From an uncultured Acinetobacter sp. (GTDB lineage Bacteria; Pseudomonadota; Gammaproteobacteria; Pseudomonadales; Moraxellaceae), in NCBI RefSeq assembly GCF_947626835.1, contig NZ_CANQTS010000002.1, positions 118,509-182,508 on the forward strand: a DNA stretch of 64,000 nt, given 5' to 3'. Position numbers and translations under genes: made by a program. The notes under the pieces were generated by a model. That model saw only the letters and a program-made list of their open reading frames with translations, made no database searches and was not told the DNA's origin. This document shows positions 8,298-17,796 of the stretch, piece by piece. How positions within the stretch are numbered: position 1 is the stretch's first letter; every line of letters begins with the position of its first letter.

Positions 8298-9086
8298 TTA
8301 TAAAAAGTCTTTTAATTCTGGGCGTACACCATGCCAAATATAAAATGCTTCAATGGCTTGTCCCACCAACATACCAAAACCATCTGTGTTGGCTACACCA
8401 CGTGCTTGGGCTTGGTCTAAAAAGCTAGAAGCTTTGCCATAAGCCATTTCATAGGCAGCTTTAAATTGTAGTGATTCAGGCAAAAGCAATGCATCACCGC
8501 TTAAACTTGCAGAAGTGGCATTAATGATTAAGTCAAACTCACCGCTTAACTGGTCTAAACCAATCGCCGACAATTGAGCGCTTGGCACGTTGTTTTGTAA
8601 ATCAGCCACCAATTGCTCAGCGCGAGCAAGGGTACGATTGGCAATCACAATGTGTTGTGCACCGGCCTGCACCAAGGGGTAAATCACGCCACGCGTGGCA
8701 CCACCTGCACCTAAAATTAAAATACGGCTGTCTGTTAAGTTCCAGTTGAGGGCTTGAATGGCAGCCACCAAACCTTGACCGTCGGTATTGTCGCCGTGCA
8801 ATACACCGTCTTGCATCCATAAGGTATTTACAGCTTTGGCGATTTTCGCGCGCTCAGTTAATTGTGTACAGGCTGCAAAGGCTTGCTCTTTAAAGGGGAC
8901 GGTGACATTCATGCCTACGCCGCCCTCTGCAAAAAAAGCCTGCATACTGGCTAAAAAACCATCCAGTGGTGCTAAGCGTTTATGGTATTCAAGCGTAATG
9001 CCCATTTTTTTGGCAAAAGCATGATGCAGTTCAGGCGAGCGTGATTGTTCAATAGGGTTTCCAATCACAGCAAATTGTTTGCTCAT
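8298..9086 (-). CDS. aroE: Shikimate dehydrogenase
   Basis: AroE reduces 3-dehydroshikimate to shikimate with NADPH in the chorismate pathway. The 262-residue sequence has the substrate site NPIEQSRSPELHH near 10-22, catalytic Lys66 in VTVPFK, Asp102 in HGDNTDGQG, and the nucleotide-binding GAGGATRG followed by NRT, the NADP-selective basic motif. The C-terminal DGFGMLVGQA motif completes the family pattern. The start has GGAA 9 bases upstream. It is downstream of hemF and a small membrane protein gene in the same direction, an arrangement known in Acinetobacter and Pseudomonas. Confidence 0.96.
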   Translation of the reverse strand: MSKQFAVIGNPIEQSRSPELHHAFAKKMGITLEYHKRLAPLDGFLASMQAFFAEGGVGMNVTVPFKEQAFAACTQLTERAKIAKAVNTLWMQDGVLHGDNTDGQGLVAAIQALNWNLTDSRILILGAGGATRGVIYPLVQAGAQHIVIANRTLARAEQLVADLQNNVPSAQLSAIGLDQLSGEFDLIINATSASLSGDALLLPESLQFKAAYEMAYGKASSFLDQAQARGVANTDGFGMLVGQAIEAFYIWHGVRPELKDFL

Positions 9087-9135
9087 AAAGGCAATTCCGT
9101 GTGCACAACAGTGTGGCCACTATACGGTAAAATGC

Positions 9136-9342
9136 TTAAGGGTTACAAATGTCGTTCACCACATCAAACAGGCAAATCGTTGCCAGTAAAAACAAAGCTA
9201 AAGCTGTTAAGGCACTCACGCTTATAGAGAGGCTATCAAACAGGTTGTTTTCGTAATGAAATGTGGTAAAAAAAGAAACAGATAATAAAGAAATTAACAG
9301 CGTAAACCACAGCAATTTATGCTGAGAGAATGAAGCAAGCAT
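9136..9342 (-). CDS. Small two-helix membrane protein, unknown function
   Basis: This 68-residue open frame lies between hemF and aroE in the same direction. It encodes two hydrophobic stretches, about residues 9-26 (LLWFTLLISLLSVSFF) and 38-60 (ISVSALTALALFLLATICLF), joined by a polar loop with FHYENNLFD. An AGG about 9 bases before the ATG could act as ribosome binding site. I do not recognise a family. Its position, hydrophobic periodicity and the absence of another explanation for the 380-base gap favour a real gene, but it could be chance. Confidence 0.55.
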   Translation of the reverse strand: MLASFSQHKLLWFTLLISLLSVSFFTTFHYENNLFDSLSISVSALTALALFLLATICLFDVVNDICNP

Positions 9343-9428
9343 GCGGCAAGCCTAAGGCAACAGGTAACAATGCTTTAGCTTAACGGTTTTTATCGGCTCT
9401 ATGTGAAATAGGTTGTAATTAAATATGT

Positions 9429-9457
9429 GAAAAAAAGGCTATCACACAGATAGCCTT
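9429..9457 (-). terminator. Intrinsic terminator of hemF
   Basis: The 9-bp stem AAGGCTATC/GATAGCCTT with loop ACACA is followed on the minus strand by a run of T, 7 bases after the hemF stop codon. Confidence 0.9.
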
Positions 9458-9464
9458 ACACAGA

Positions 9465-10439
<975 letters not shown>

Positions 10440-10470
10440 TCATCAAAGCATAAAACCTTAAATAAAGTAA

Positions 10471-10492
10471 GGGATTTTGAATTAAAAATCCC
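10471..10492 (-). terminator. Weak hairpin downstream of ribA
   Basis: GGGATTTT and AAAATCCC form an 8-bp stem with a short loop, 12 bases after the ribA stop on the minus strand. The following bases are TTACTTTATTT, so the U-tract is poor. Confidence 0.5.
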
Positions 10493-10504
10493 ATTATGCT
10501 TCAC

Positions 10505-11107
10505 TTAAAAATCATCTGTGTCATACAGATGTGACATACGTTCGTGCTTCGTTTTTAAATATTGCTCATTAAATGGATTTAAACCCACTGTTAATGGTAC
10601 ACGACCCACGACATCAATGCCTTGCTCTGTTAAAGCTTGTATCTTGAGTGGATTGTTGGTGATGAGTTTGACCTGTTTGACCTGCAAATGCTCAAGCATG
10701 ATGTTACACATCTCATAAGTACGTGCATCGGCTGGCAAATTTAGCATTAAATTGGCATCAACTGTATCGTGGCCTTGATCTTGTAAGGCATAAGCGCGAA
10801 TTTTATTGGTGAGTCCAATACCACGACCTTCTTGGCGTAAATATAAAATTACGCCTTGTCCTGCTTCATGAATTAAACGCTGCGTGGCTTGTAGTTGTGG
10901 GCCACAATCACATTTGAGTGAAGCAAAAGCATCCCCAGTTAAGCATTCTGAATGCACGCGTACTAACACTGGTTCGTTTGGTGGCAGTTCTAACCCTTTA
11001 GACAATGCCACATGCTCTTCGCCAGTGTCAGGATCTTGAAAAACACTAATCTTAAACTCACCAAAGGCGGTGGGCAGTCGAGATGTTGCGACAAATTGAA
11101 TTGGCAC
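10505..11107 (-). CDS. ribA: GTP cyclohydrolase II
   Basis: RibA opens GTP to 2,5-diamino-6-ribosylamino-pyrimidinone phosphate, the first step of riboflavin synthesis. The 200-residue protein carries the zinc ligands C55, C66 and C68 in [18 protein letters not shown], the RQEGRGIGL motif that holds the catalytic Arg, and the [13 protein letters not shown] region. It is the stand-alone form without a fused RibB domain. The start codon is GTG with GGG about 7 bases upstream. No FMN riboswitch is visible ahead of it; it diverges from dxs across a 298-base gap. Confidence 0.95.
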   Translation of the reverse strand: MPIQFVATSRLPTAFGEFKISVFQDPDTGEEHVALSKGLELPPNEPVLVRVHSECLTGDAFASLKCDCGPQLQATQRLIHEAGQGVILYLRQEGRGIGLTNKIRAYALQDQGHDTVDANLMLNLPADARTYEMCNIMLEHLQVKQVKLITNNPLKIQALTEQGIDVVGRVPLTVGLNPFNEQYLKTKHERMSHLYDTDDF

Positions 11108-11228
11108 TGCAAAACCCGTAAAACAAAAAAATTGACTAAAGTATAGCTTAATGGTTGGACATTAGTAGAATTGCAATGTGGAATTCACACAGAAGATTTT
11201 CTTTTTTGTATAAAGCACACGATAATGG

Positions 11229-11261
11229 TTGATAAATAGTGAGATTATTCAGGATAATCTC
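11229..11261 (+). promoter_or_regulatory. Possible dxs promoter with overlapping inverted repeat
   Basis: TTGATA (11229-11234) and GATAAT (11253-11258) are 18 bases apart and could form a sigma-70 promoter for dxs. An inverted repeat GAGATTAT/ATAATCTC with a 5-base gap (11241-11261) covers the spacer and -10, a position suited to an operator or a leader hairpin. The remaining 298-base ribA-dxs gap shows nothing else I can name. Confidence 0.35.
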
Positions 11262-11405
11262 AACTACCATGCCCGCGAGAGATTTGTTTTAAAACGCCAT
11301 CGCTAAAAATGTGGCTGATTTAAGGTGCTATCATTCGACGATATGTTCGAGTAACCCATTTGACCTAGCGATAGATTTGCCAGGCTTTAGAAGGCTTTGC
11401 CACAT

Positions 11406-13301
11406 ATGTTGTATACAGAAATTCCAACTCATCGCCCTGTAACTTCGTTGCTCGATACGATCGATCATCCTGAGCAATTGCGTACTCTTGACCGTAGCCA
11501 ACTCAAACAAGTGGCGGATGAGTTGCGTCATTATATTTTGTATGCAGCAGGTCAAAGTGGTGGACATTTTGGCGCAAATTTAGGTGTCATTGAATTAACT
11601 GTAGCCTTGCACTACTGTTTTAACACCCCGCATGATCGTTTGATTTGGGATGTCGGTCATCAAGCCTATCCACATAAAGTTTTAACGGGTCGCCGTGAAC
11701 AGCTTGTTACTATTCGCTCTAAAGATGGTTTAGCGGCATTTCCTGCACGGGAAGAATCTGAGTTTGATACGTTTGGGGTGGGGCATTCCTCGACTGCTAT
11801 TTCAGCGGGGCTTGGTATGGCCTTAGCCAGTCGTTATCAAAACATTGCCCGTGAAGTGGTTGCAATTATTGGTGATGGTGCAATGACCGCAGGCATGGCC
11901 TTTGAAGCCATGAACGATGCTGTGGCGCATCAAGCTGATTTAATGGTGGTACTCAATGACAACGATATGTCGATCTCGTGTAGTACTGGTGGTTTTGCTA
12001 AACATTTAGCGGCAATTTGGGCACGCGGTGAGTCAGTCAATATTAGCCAAGATGGACAAGCCTACGTGCAACCACATCCAGAATGGCTGTATAACTCACG
12101 CTTACATGAAGCAGCCACAGACGCTGCCGATAACTTATTTAAAGCGATTGGATTTGATTATTTTGGTCCTTTTGATGGGCATGATGTGGAACAACTTAGC
12201 CATGTGTTTGCAGCATTAAAAAAGCGCAAAGGCCCTCGTTTAATACATGTTTATACCAAAAAAGGCAAGGGCTTTGCGCCTGCTGAAGTTGAGCAAATTA
12301 AATATCATGCCATTAACAAAATTAATGCGGCTACAGCACCTACCACAGCGCCTAAATATTCCGATGTATTTGGTCAGTGGTTAATAGATCAAGCAGCACA
12401 AGATTCACGATTACTTGCCATTACCCCCGCCATGTGTGAAGGTTCGGGCATGGTTAAATTTGCCCAAGCATATCCACAGCGTTTCTTTGATGTGGCGATT
12501 GCTGAACAACATGCGGTGACATTAGCAGCAGGCATGGCGTGCGAAGGTTTAAAACCTGTGGTTGCGATTTATTCGACTTTCTTACAACGTGGTTATGATC
12601 AGTTGGTGCATGATGTTGCCTTGCAAAATCTAGATGTGACCTTTGCCATTGATCGTGCAGGTTTAGTGGGCGAAGATGGTCCAACCCATGCAGGTGCCTA
12701 TGATTATGCCTACATGCGCACCATTCCAAATATGGTCATTATGGCACCAAAAGATGAAAATGAATGTCGTCAAATGTTGCATACTGCCTATATGTATCAA
12801 GGTCCTGCAGCGGTACGTTATCCGCGCGGTCAGGGCGTTGGAGTGAACATTGAAGCTGAATTTAAGCCTTTGCCATTGGGTCAAGCTGAAATTGTGCTCA
12901 GCTTAAATAGCACTGCAAAACAACAGATTAGCATTTTAGCCTTTGGTAGTCGTGTTACGGCAGCTATAAGTGCAGCAGAGAAATTTGCCGCTCAAAAAGA
13001 TCTAGGCGTACGTGTGGTCAATATGCGCTTTGTGAAACCATTAGATACAAAAATGCTCGATCAACTTGCCTTAGATACTGCATTATTTGTGACGGTCGAA
13101 GAACATGCAGTCATGGCAGGCGCAGGCAGTAGTGTCAGTGAGTATTTTGCACAAGCACAAATTGTTAAACCAATCATTCATTTAGGCTTAGCCGATGAGT
13201 TTATGCCGCAGGCCACCCATGCGCAAATGCTTGCAGCAGCAGGTTTAGATGAGCATGGTATTTATGAAGCTATGCATACTGCTTGGGCAAAACTCAGCTA
13301 G
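11406..13301 (+). CDS. dxs: 1-deoxy-D-xylulose-5-phosphate synthase
   Basis: Dxs condenses pyruvate and glyceraldehyde 3-phosphate, using thiamine diphosphate, to start the MEP isoprenoid pathway and feed thiamine and pyridoxal synthesis. The 631-residue protein has [18 protein letters not shown], the [10 protein letters not shown] motif, the ThDP-magnesium site [16 protein letters not shown], and in the second domain [19 protein letters not shown] with the catalytic Glu and [17 protein letters not shown]. The ATG at 11406 was preferred over in-frame TTG at 11397 because AGAAGG ends 11 bases before it and Acinetobacter homologues begin MLYTEIP. It is monocistronic, ending at a strong terminator. 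Confidence 0.96.
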   Translation: MLYTEIPTHRPVTSLLDTIDHPEQLRTLDRSQLKQVADELRHYILYAAGQSGGHFGANLGVIELTVALHYCFNTPHDRLIWDVGHQAYPHKVLTGRREQLVTIRSKDGLAAFPAREESEFDTFGVGHSSTAISAGLGMALASRYQNIAREVVAIIGDGAMTAGMAFEAMNDAVAHQADLMVVLNDNDMSISCSTGGFAKHLAAIWARGESVNISQDGQAYVQPHPEWLYNSRLHEAATDAADNLFKAIGFDYFGPFDGHDVEQLSHVFAALKKRKGPRLIHVYTKKGKGFAPAEVEQIKYHAINKINAATAPTTAPKYSDVFGQWLIDQAAQDSRLLAITPAMCEGSGMVKFAQAYPQRFFDVAIAEQHAVTLAAGMACEGLKPVVAIYSTFLQRGYDQLVHDVALQNLDVTFAIDRAGLVGEDGPTHAGAYDYAYMRTIPNMVIMAPKDENECRQMLHTAYMYQGPAAVRYPRGQGVGVNIEAEFKPLPLGQAEIVLSLNSTAKQQISILAFGSRVTAAISAAEKFAAQKDLGVRVVNMRFVKPLDTKMLDQLALDTALFVTVEEHAVMAGAGSSVSEYFAQAQIVKPIIHLGLADEFMPQATHAQMLAAAGLDEHGIYEAMHTAWAKLS

Positions 13302-13333
13302 TTCATTTTTAGTTAAACATTAATTTTTTGCCA

Positions 13334-13371
13334 AAAAGCCACAATCTTTGCTAAGATAATGTGGCTTTTAT
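13334..13371 (+). terminator. Intrinsic terminator of dxs
   Basis: AAAAGCCACA and TGTGGCTTTT form a 10-bp stem, with inner ATCTT/AAGAT pairs prolonging it, 32 bases after the dxs stop. Confidence 0.85.
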
Positions 13372-13416
13372 GCATTATTCTTTAATCGTCTTCAATATAT
13401 TGTAGTAGGGTGTTCA

Positions 13417-14247
13417 ATGGAACCTATGGTGGTGATGGCTGCGCGTGCGGCTCAATTAGTTGGTCAAGAACTTTTAAAAGCGCATCAAAATCGTCATAAG
13501 CTTGATCTACAAGTGGAAGAAAAAGGCATTGATGGTCCGGTAACGCGTGTTGACCGTTATTTAGAACAGTTGACCATTGATACGCTGCGTAAAAGTTATA
13601 AAAACCACAGCTTCTTAGGTGAAGAGTTTGGTTATCAAGAAGGTAAAGGCTCAGACGCTGAATGGTGTTGGGTGATTGATCCACTGGATGGCACACTTAA
13701 CTTCATCAATGGTGTACCTCATTTTTGTATTTCTATTGCCGTTCAACACAAAGGTGTAACGCAACACGGTGTGATTTACGATCCTGTGAAAGACGAATTA
13801 TTCTCTGCAAGTCGTGGTCGTGGCGCAATGCTCAATCAACGTCGTATTCGCGTGAATGTTAAAGATAATCTTGCCAACACTTTCTTATCTGTAGGCCATG
13901 CTTACCGTGCGAAACGTAACGGTGAAGTTGTGTCTTATGCTAAAAATCACTTTGCTGCCTTACTCAATGTATCAGAAGCAGGTGCACAATTCCGTCGTAC
14001 AGGTTCAGCAGCACTAGATTTAGCGTATGTGGCTGCAGGTCGTTTTGATGGTTACTTTGAACTTGGTTTAAAACCATGGGACATCGCAGCAGGCGAATTG
14101 ATTGTTAAAGAAGCCGGCGGTACTGTGGTAGATGCGCGTGGTGGTTCAGAATCAATGGAAAATGGTCAAGTGATAGCATGTTCAATGAAAATGCTTAAAC
14201 CACTGATGCAAGCTGTTGTTCCAGCGTGGGGCGAAGCGGCTAAATAA
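13417..14247 (+). CDS. suhB: Inositol-1-monophosphatase family protein SuhB
   Basis: The 276-residue protein has the metal-dependent phosphatase motifs GEE (68-70), WVIDPLDGTLNFINGVPHF around residues 85-103 (Asp88, Asp91, Thr93) and WDIAAGELIVKEAGG. In E. coli SuhB is both an inositol monophosphatase and a component of the rRNA transcription antitermination complex with NusA; that dual role is probable here but not shown by sequence alone. The start follows GTAGTAGGG. The gene is monocistronic, between a dxs terminator and its own terminator. Confidence 0.93.
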   Translation: MEPMVVMAARAAQLVGQELLKAHQNRHKLDLQVEEKGIDGPVTRVDRYLEQLTIDTLRKSYKNHSFLGEEFGYQEGKGSDAEWCWVIDPLDGTLNFINGVPHFCISIAVQHKGVTQHGVIYDPVKDELFSASRGRGAMLNQRRIRVNVKDNLANTFLSVGHAYRAKRNGEVVSYAKNHFAALLNVSEAGAQFRRTGSAALDLAYVAAGRFDGYFELGLKPWDIAAGELIVKEAGGTVVDARGGSESMENGQVIACSMKMLKPLMQAVVPAWGEAAK

Positions 14248-14276
14248 GCTCAAGCGTATTGCAATATATAGATTTT

Positions 14277-14309
14277 AATAAAGCCCTCAGATTGAGGGCT
14301 TTATTTTAC
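14277..14309 (+). terminator. Intrinsic terminator of suhB
   Basis: AATAAAGCCCTCA and TGAGGGCTTTATT form a 13-bp stem with a 3-base loop followed by TT. Confidence 0.9.
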
Positions 14310-14393
14310 AAAAAAATAACAATTAAAATTATGATATAAATCAATTACTTGTTTAATATAAATTAGATTTAAGTTAAATAGCAATCAAATAAC

Positions 14394-14421
14394 ATGACTT
14401 TTTAAAGAACTCTGCTATAAT
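14394..14421 (+). promoter_or_regulatory. Promoter of the DEAD-box helicase gene
   Basis: ATGACT (14394-14399) and a perfect TATAAT (14416-14421) are separated by 16 bases. Transcription from about 14428 would give a leader of roughly 270 bases before the helicase start. Confidence 0.7.
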
Positions 14422-14427
14422 CTTGCG

Positions 14428-14696
14428 ACGCACTTAATTTTCTGTTCGTTACCTGAACATTTCTCTTCTATATTGTGTATGCGCGTTCGGTCCAAAGAGA
14501 GGACGATATCTCGCGCCCCAATCGCTAAAGCGATTCTTTCAGGTTATGCCGTACTACAAGCGTGCGTTATCACATCGTCGTTACTCGGATCGCCGCTGAT
14601 TCTCATATTTGTCAGCGATTATTGCTGTACCGCTTTTTGTCGATGTCCATCTGACTTTATTTTAATGGAGCACCCAAACTTCGGGTGAAACACTCT
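14428..14696 (+). promoter_or_regulatory. Long structured 5' leader of the DEAD-box helicase mRNA
   Basis: The leader is clearly less AT-rich than other gaps in the window and contains several local hairpins: GTCC/GGAC near 14490-14505, AATCGCT/AGCGATT around 14519-14535, GCTGA/TCAGC around 14596-14617, and CACCC/GGGTG at 14671-14687. The last hairpin would hide the GGGTGA in front of the ATG while leaving GGAG (14667-14670) just 5' of it. Long leaders are typical of cold-induced RNA helicase mRNAs; regulation here is inference. Confidence 0.5.
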
Positions 14697-16625
14697 ATGA
14701 GCAAAACTTTTGCTGATTTTCCTTTACATGAATCTTTACAACAAGCGATTCAAGCTTTAGGTTTTACTTCACCGACTCCAGTACAGGAACAATCGATTCC
14801 TGCAGCGTTAGAAGGTAAAGACCTACTTGTATCTAGCCAAACAGGTTCAGGTAAAACTGCAGCGTTTTTACTCCCAACGTTAAATGCTTTAGCATCTGAA
14901 GATGCATTCGTTCCATTTAAAGAACGTATGAAGGCAATTACTCAGCCTACAATTTTAGTGATTTCACCAACACGTGAATTAGCGCAACAGGTTAGCCAAG
15001 ACGCGATTGCGTTTGTACGTCACATGAAAGGTGTTCGTATTGCTGCCATCATGGGCGGTATGCCTTTTGGTAAACAAATTCAACAGTTAAAAGGCGCGCA
15101 AGTTGTTGTTGCAACTCCGGGTCGTTTAATTGACTTAGTGAATCGTCGTCAAATTAAACTTGATAAAGTTGAATCATTAATCGTCGACGAAGCAGACCGT
15201 ATGCTTGACCTTGGTTTCTCTGAAGATTTAGAAGCCATTGGTGAATATGCTGCTAACCGTAAGCAAACGCTGATGTTCTCTGCAACATTTGCACCGCGCA
15301 TCATTACACTTGCAGAACGCATGATGAATGATCCGCAACGTATTGCGATCGAAACGGGTCACTCTACGAACACAGACATCACACAAACACTTCATTGGAC
15401 TGATGGTTTTGAGCATAAGAAAAAATTGCTTACACATTGGTTAAATGCAGAAGACGTTGATCAAGCTGTTGTATTTGCTTCAACTCAAGAAGATACCGAT
15501 ATGCTTGCTGAAGAGCTTGCAGAAGCAGGTCTTTCAGTTGTCGCACTTCACGGTGCAATGCCACAGACTGTTCGTAACCGTCGTTTACGCAGCATCCGTG
15601 AAGGTCGTGCAAAAATTTTAGTTGCAACTGACGTTGCAGCGCGTGGTCTTGACGTACCAACCATTTCTCACGTAATTAACTTTGGTCTTCCAATGAAGAA
15701 CGAAGATTATGTTCACCGTATCGGTCGTACAGGTCGTGCAGGTCGTACAGGTAAAGCCATTACACTTGCAACTTACCGCGAGCGTGGCAAGATTCGTGCA
15801 TTAGAAGACTTCTTAGAAGCACGTTTAGACGTGACTGAAATTGAAGGTCTTGAGCCATCTCCACCACCTGCACGCGGTAGTCGTGATGGCGGCGGTCGTG
15901 GTCGTGATGGTGGTCGCGGTGGTCGTGATGGCGGTCGTGGTCGTGGCGGTTTTGGCGGTCGTGATGGCGGTGGTCGTGCACGCTTTGAAGGCGAGTCTAA
16001 CTTTAAACGTCGTGAAGGCGGTGATGATCGTCCTAAACGTGATTTTGGTGATCGTCCACAACGTTCATTTGATGACCGTCCAAAGCGTGATTTTGGCGAT
16101 CGTCCTGCTCCACGTCGTGAAGGCGGTTTTGGTGATCGTCCACAACGTTCATTTGATGACCGTCCAAAGCGTGATTTCGGTGATCGTCCACAACGTTCAT
16201 TTGATGACCGTCCAAAGCGTGATTTCGGTGATCGTCCAGCGCCACGTCGTGAAGGCGGTTTCGGTGATCGTCCACAACGTTCGTTTGGTGATGCACCACG
16301 TTCAGCAGATGACAACCGTGGCAACCGTGTAGATTACAAACCGGCACGTGAAAATGGTTATAACGACCGTCCAAAACGTGACTTTGGTGATCGTCCTGCT
16401 CCACGTCGTGAAGGTGGCTTCGGTGACCGTCCACAACGTTCATTTGGTGATGATCGTCCTAAGCGTACTTTTGGTGGCGAAGATCGTCCACAACGTTCAT
16501 TTGGTGATGATCGTCCTAAGCGTACTTTTGGTGGCGAAGATCGTCCACGTCGTAGCTTTGATGATAAACCACGTGGCGAGCGCACATTTGGCGAAGACCG
16601 TCCACGTCGCAAATTTAACGACTAA
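14697..16625 (+). CDS. DEAD-box ATP-dependent RNA helicase with repetitive RGG/DRP tail
   Basis: This RhlE/CsdA-like helicase unwinds RNA, probably in ribosome assembly or RNA decay. It has the Q-motif GFTSPTPVQEQSIP, motif I SQTGSGKT, Ia PTRELAQQ, GG, TPGR, motif II VDEADRMLDLGF, motif III SAT, and motifs V-VI ATDVAARGLDVP and HRIGRTGRAGRTG, filling residues 1-385. The remaining 255 or so residues are an intrinsically disordered tail: an RGG-rich part (DGGRGGRDGGRG) then about ten copies of a DRPKRDFGDRPQRSF-like unit, interspersed with APRREGGFG, a probable RNA-binding, condensate-prone segment. ATG at 14697 (MSKTFADFP) is the family start; an upstream in-frame GTG at 14685 is possible. Confidence 0.93.
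   Translation: MSKTFADFPLHESLQQAIQALGFTSPTPVQEQSIPAALEGKDLLVSSQTGSGKTAAFLLPTLNALASEDAFVPFKERMKAITQPTILVISPTRELAQQVSQDAIAFVRHMKGVRIAAIMGGMPFGKQIQQLKGAQVVVATPGRLIDLVNRRQIKLDKVESLIVDEADRMLDLGFSEDLEAIGEYAANRKQTLMFSATFAPRIITLAERMMNDPQRIAIETGHSTNTDITQTLHWTDGFEHKKKLLTHWLNAEDVDQAVVFASTQEDTDMLAEELAEAGLSVVALHGAMPQTVRNRRLRSIREGRAKILVATDVAARGLDVPTISHVINFGLPMKNEDYVHRIGRTGRAGRTGKAITLATYRERGKIRALEDFLEARLDVTEIEGLEPSPPPARGSRDGGGRGRDGGRGGRDGGRGRGGFGGRDGGGRARFEGESNFKRREGGDDRPKRDFGDRPQRSFDDRPKRDFGDRPAPRREGGFGDRPQRSFDDRPKRDFGDRPQRSFDDRPKRDFGDRPAPRREGGFGDRPQRSFGDAPRSADDNRGNRVDYKPARENGYNDRPKRDFGDRPAPRREGGFGDRPQRSFGDDRPKRTFGGEDRPQRSFGDDRPKRTFGGEDRPRRSFDDKPRGERTFGEDRPRRKFND
16017..16617 (+). repeat. In-gene tandem repeats in the helicase tail
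   Basis: The DNA repeats units such as GATCGTCCACAACGTTCATT and CGTCCAAAGCGTGATTT many times, some copies identical over more than 40 bases, encoding DRPQRSF and DRPKRDFG. Spacing of 24-48 bases, all multiples of three, lets copy number change without breaking the frame. Confidence 0.85.
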
Positions 16626-16641
16626 TTGTTAAATTTAGCTT

Positions 16642-16673
16642 AAAAAGACCGATGCTTGCATCGGTCTTTTTTT
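16642..16673 (+). terminator. Intrinsic terminator of the DEAD-box helicase gene
   Basis: AAAAAGACCGATGC and GCATCGGTCTTTTT form a 14-bp stem followed by a T-run, 16 bases after the stop. Confidence 0.93.
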
Positions 16674-16792
16674 ATGCTAAAAATATTGATATTTTACTTT
16701 TAAAATGTATACTCACTGCACAATTTGATGTTAAAAGCCAACTTGTATAACAGATTTTCTGATGTCTTCTGATAAAGTCGAGGTAAATGACG

Positions 16793-16864
16793 ATGCTGCC
16801 CTATCTAGGAGGTGTTTTAGTATTGTGTAATGTAGCTGTACTGATCTACCATTCTTATATCTAA
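16793..16864 (+). CDS. Possible 23-residue hydrophobic peptide upstream of mlaFEDCB
   Basis: ATG at 16793 opens a frame MLPYLGGVLVLCNVAVLIYH-SYI ending in TAA at 16862-16864. GAGG at 16780-16783 is 9 bases before this ATG, an ideal ribosome binding site; an in-frame ATG at 16787 is also present. The peptide is a single transmembrane span of the size of known regulatory mini-proteins. A possible promoter (TTGATG, 15 bases, TATAAC at 16746) precedes it. I recognise no family, and such short frames also arise by chance in AT-rich DNA. Confidence 0.4.
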   Translation: MLPYLGGVLVLCNVAVLIYHSYI

Positions 16865-16865
16865 T

Positions 16866-16895
16866 TTGACTTTATGATGGTCTGACATTTATACA
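16866..16895 (+). promoter_or_regulatory. Probable mla operon promoter
   Basis: TTGACT (16866-16871) and TATACA (16890-16895) are 18 bases apart, giving a start near 16902 and a leader of about 80 bases before mlaF. The -35 directly follows the stop codon of the small upstream frame. Confidence 0.6.
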
Positions 16896-16980
16896 ACACT
16901 GCGTTCTATATTTATTCTCCTAAAAACTGACTAATCCTTTATAGTATGTCTGCTGAAAAAATGCAGGAATACACAGCAGT

Positions 16981-17796
16981 ATGAATAATACAGTATCCCA
17001 AGCGAATGCTTTTATTGAAGTCAATAACTTAAGCTTTCGGCGCGGTGATCGAATCATTTATGACAATATCAGCTTAACTATTCGTCGCGGACACATTACC
17101 GCGATCATGGGGCCATCAGGCACAGGTAAAACCACGTTATTACGTTTGATTGGTGGGCAACTTGTTCCCGATCAAGGCCAAGTGCTGCTTGATGGGCAAG
17201 ACATGAGTAAAATGTCACGTCAACAATTATTTCAAGCACGTTCACGTATGGGCATGTTGTTTCAAAGTGGGGCTTTGTTTACGGATATGTCGGTTTATGA
17301 AAACGTGGCATTTCCAATTCGTGCGCATACCAAGCTACCTGAACATTTAATTGCTGAACTCGTCGCCTTGAAATTAGAATCGGTGGGTTTACGTGGTACC
17401 GAGCAGTTTATGCCAGCTGAGTTATCCGGTGGTATGAATAGACGTGTAGCATTGGCTCGTGCCATTGCGCTTGATCCTGAACTGATTATGTATGATGAGC
17501 CATTTGCTGGACAAGATCCGATTGTCATGGGTGTATTGACGCGTCTGATTCGCTCGCTACGTGATGCTTTAGATTTAACCACCATTATTGTTTCGCATGA
17601 TGTGGCAGAAACCCTTTCGATTGCAGACTACATTTATGTGGTTGCCGAAGGTAAAGTTCAAGGTGAGGGTACACCTGAGCAACTCAAACAACATCCTTCT
17701 GCTTTTGTACAACAATTTTTAAATGGTTCAGTTGAAGGACCAGTCGATTATCAATTTAGTCATCAGCCTTACTTAACCGCTGAGGGTCAAGCATGA
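16981..17796 (+). CDS. mlaF: Phospholipid ABC transporter ATP-binding protein MlaF
   Basis: MlaF powers the MlaFEDB inner-membrane complex that moves phospholipids between the inner membrane and MlaC, keeping the outer membrane asymmetric. The 271 residues include Walker [10 protein letters not shown] (about 44-52), the Q-loop FQSGALF, the variant signature LSGGMNRR typical of Mla/MCE ATPases, Walker [14 protein letters not shown] and the switch His in VSHD. The Shine-Dalgarno is weak, AGGA being 13 bases upstream. ATGA overlap with mlaE shows translational coupling. Confidence 0.95.
   Translation: MNNTVSQANAFIEVNNLSFRRGDRIIYDNISLTIRRGHITAIMGPSGTGKTTLLRLIGGQLVPDQGQVLLDGQDMSKMSRQQLFQARSRMGMLFQSGALFTDMSVYENVAFPIRAHTKLPEHLIAELVALKLESVGLRGTEQFMPAELSGGMNRRVALARAIALDPELIMYDEPFAGQDPIVMGVLTRLIRSLRDALDLTTIIVSHDVAETLSIADYIYVVAEGKVQGEGTPEQLKQHPSAFVQQFLNGSVEGPVDYQFSHQPYLTAEGQA

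Noticed and set aside
11108..11228. FMN riboswitch before ribA
   Set aside because: None of the conserved FMN element arms is visible and the leader is only AT-rich.
14473..14688. 71-codon upstream frame ending just before the DEAD-box helicase start
   Set aside because: It starts with TTG or ATG without a ribosome binding site and its composition follows RNA stems, so it is better explained as structured leader.
15773..16324. 183-residue minus-strand frame rich in Arg/Ser/Pro, and other long frames in 15760-16612
   Set aside because: They are shadows of the repetitive, codon-biased helicase tail; no ribosome binding site and no family resemblance.
16017..16617. CRISPR-like regular repeats
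   Set aside because: The repeats are in frame inside a gene, differ in spacing and lack unique spacers or cas genes.
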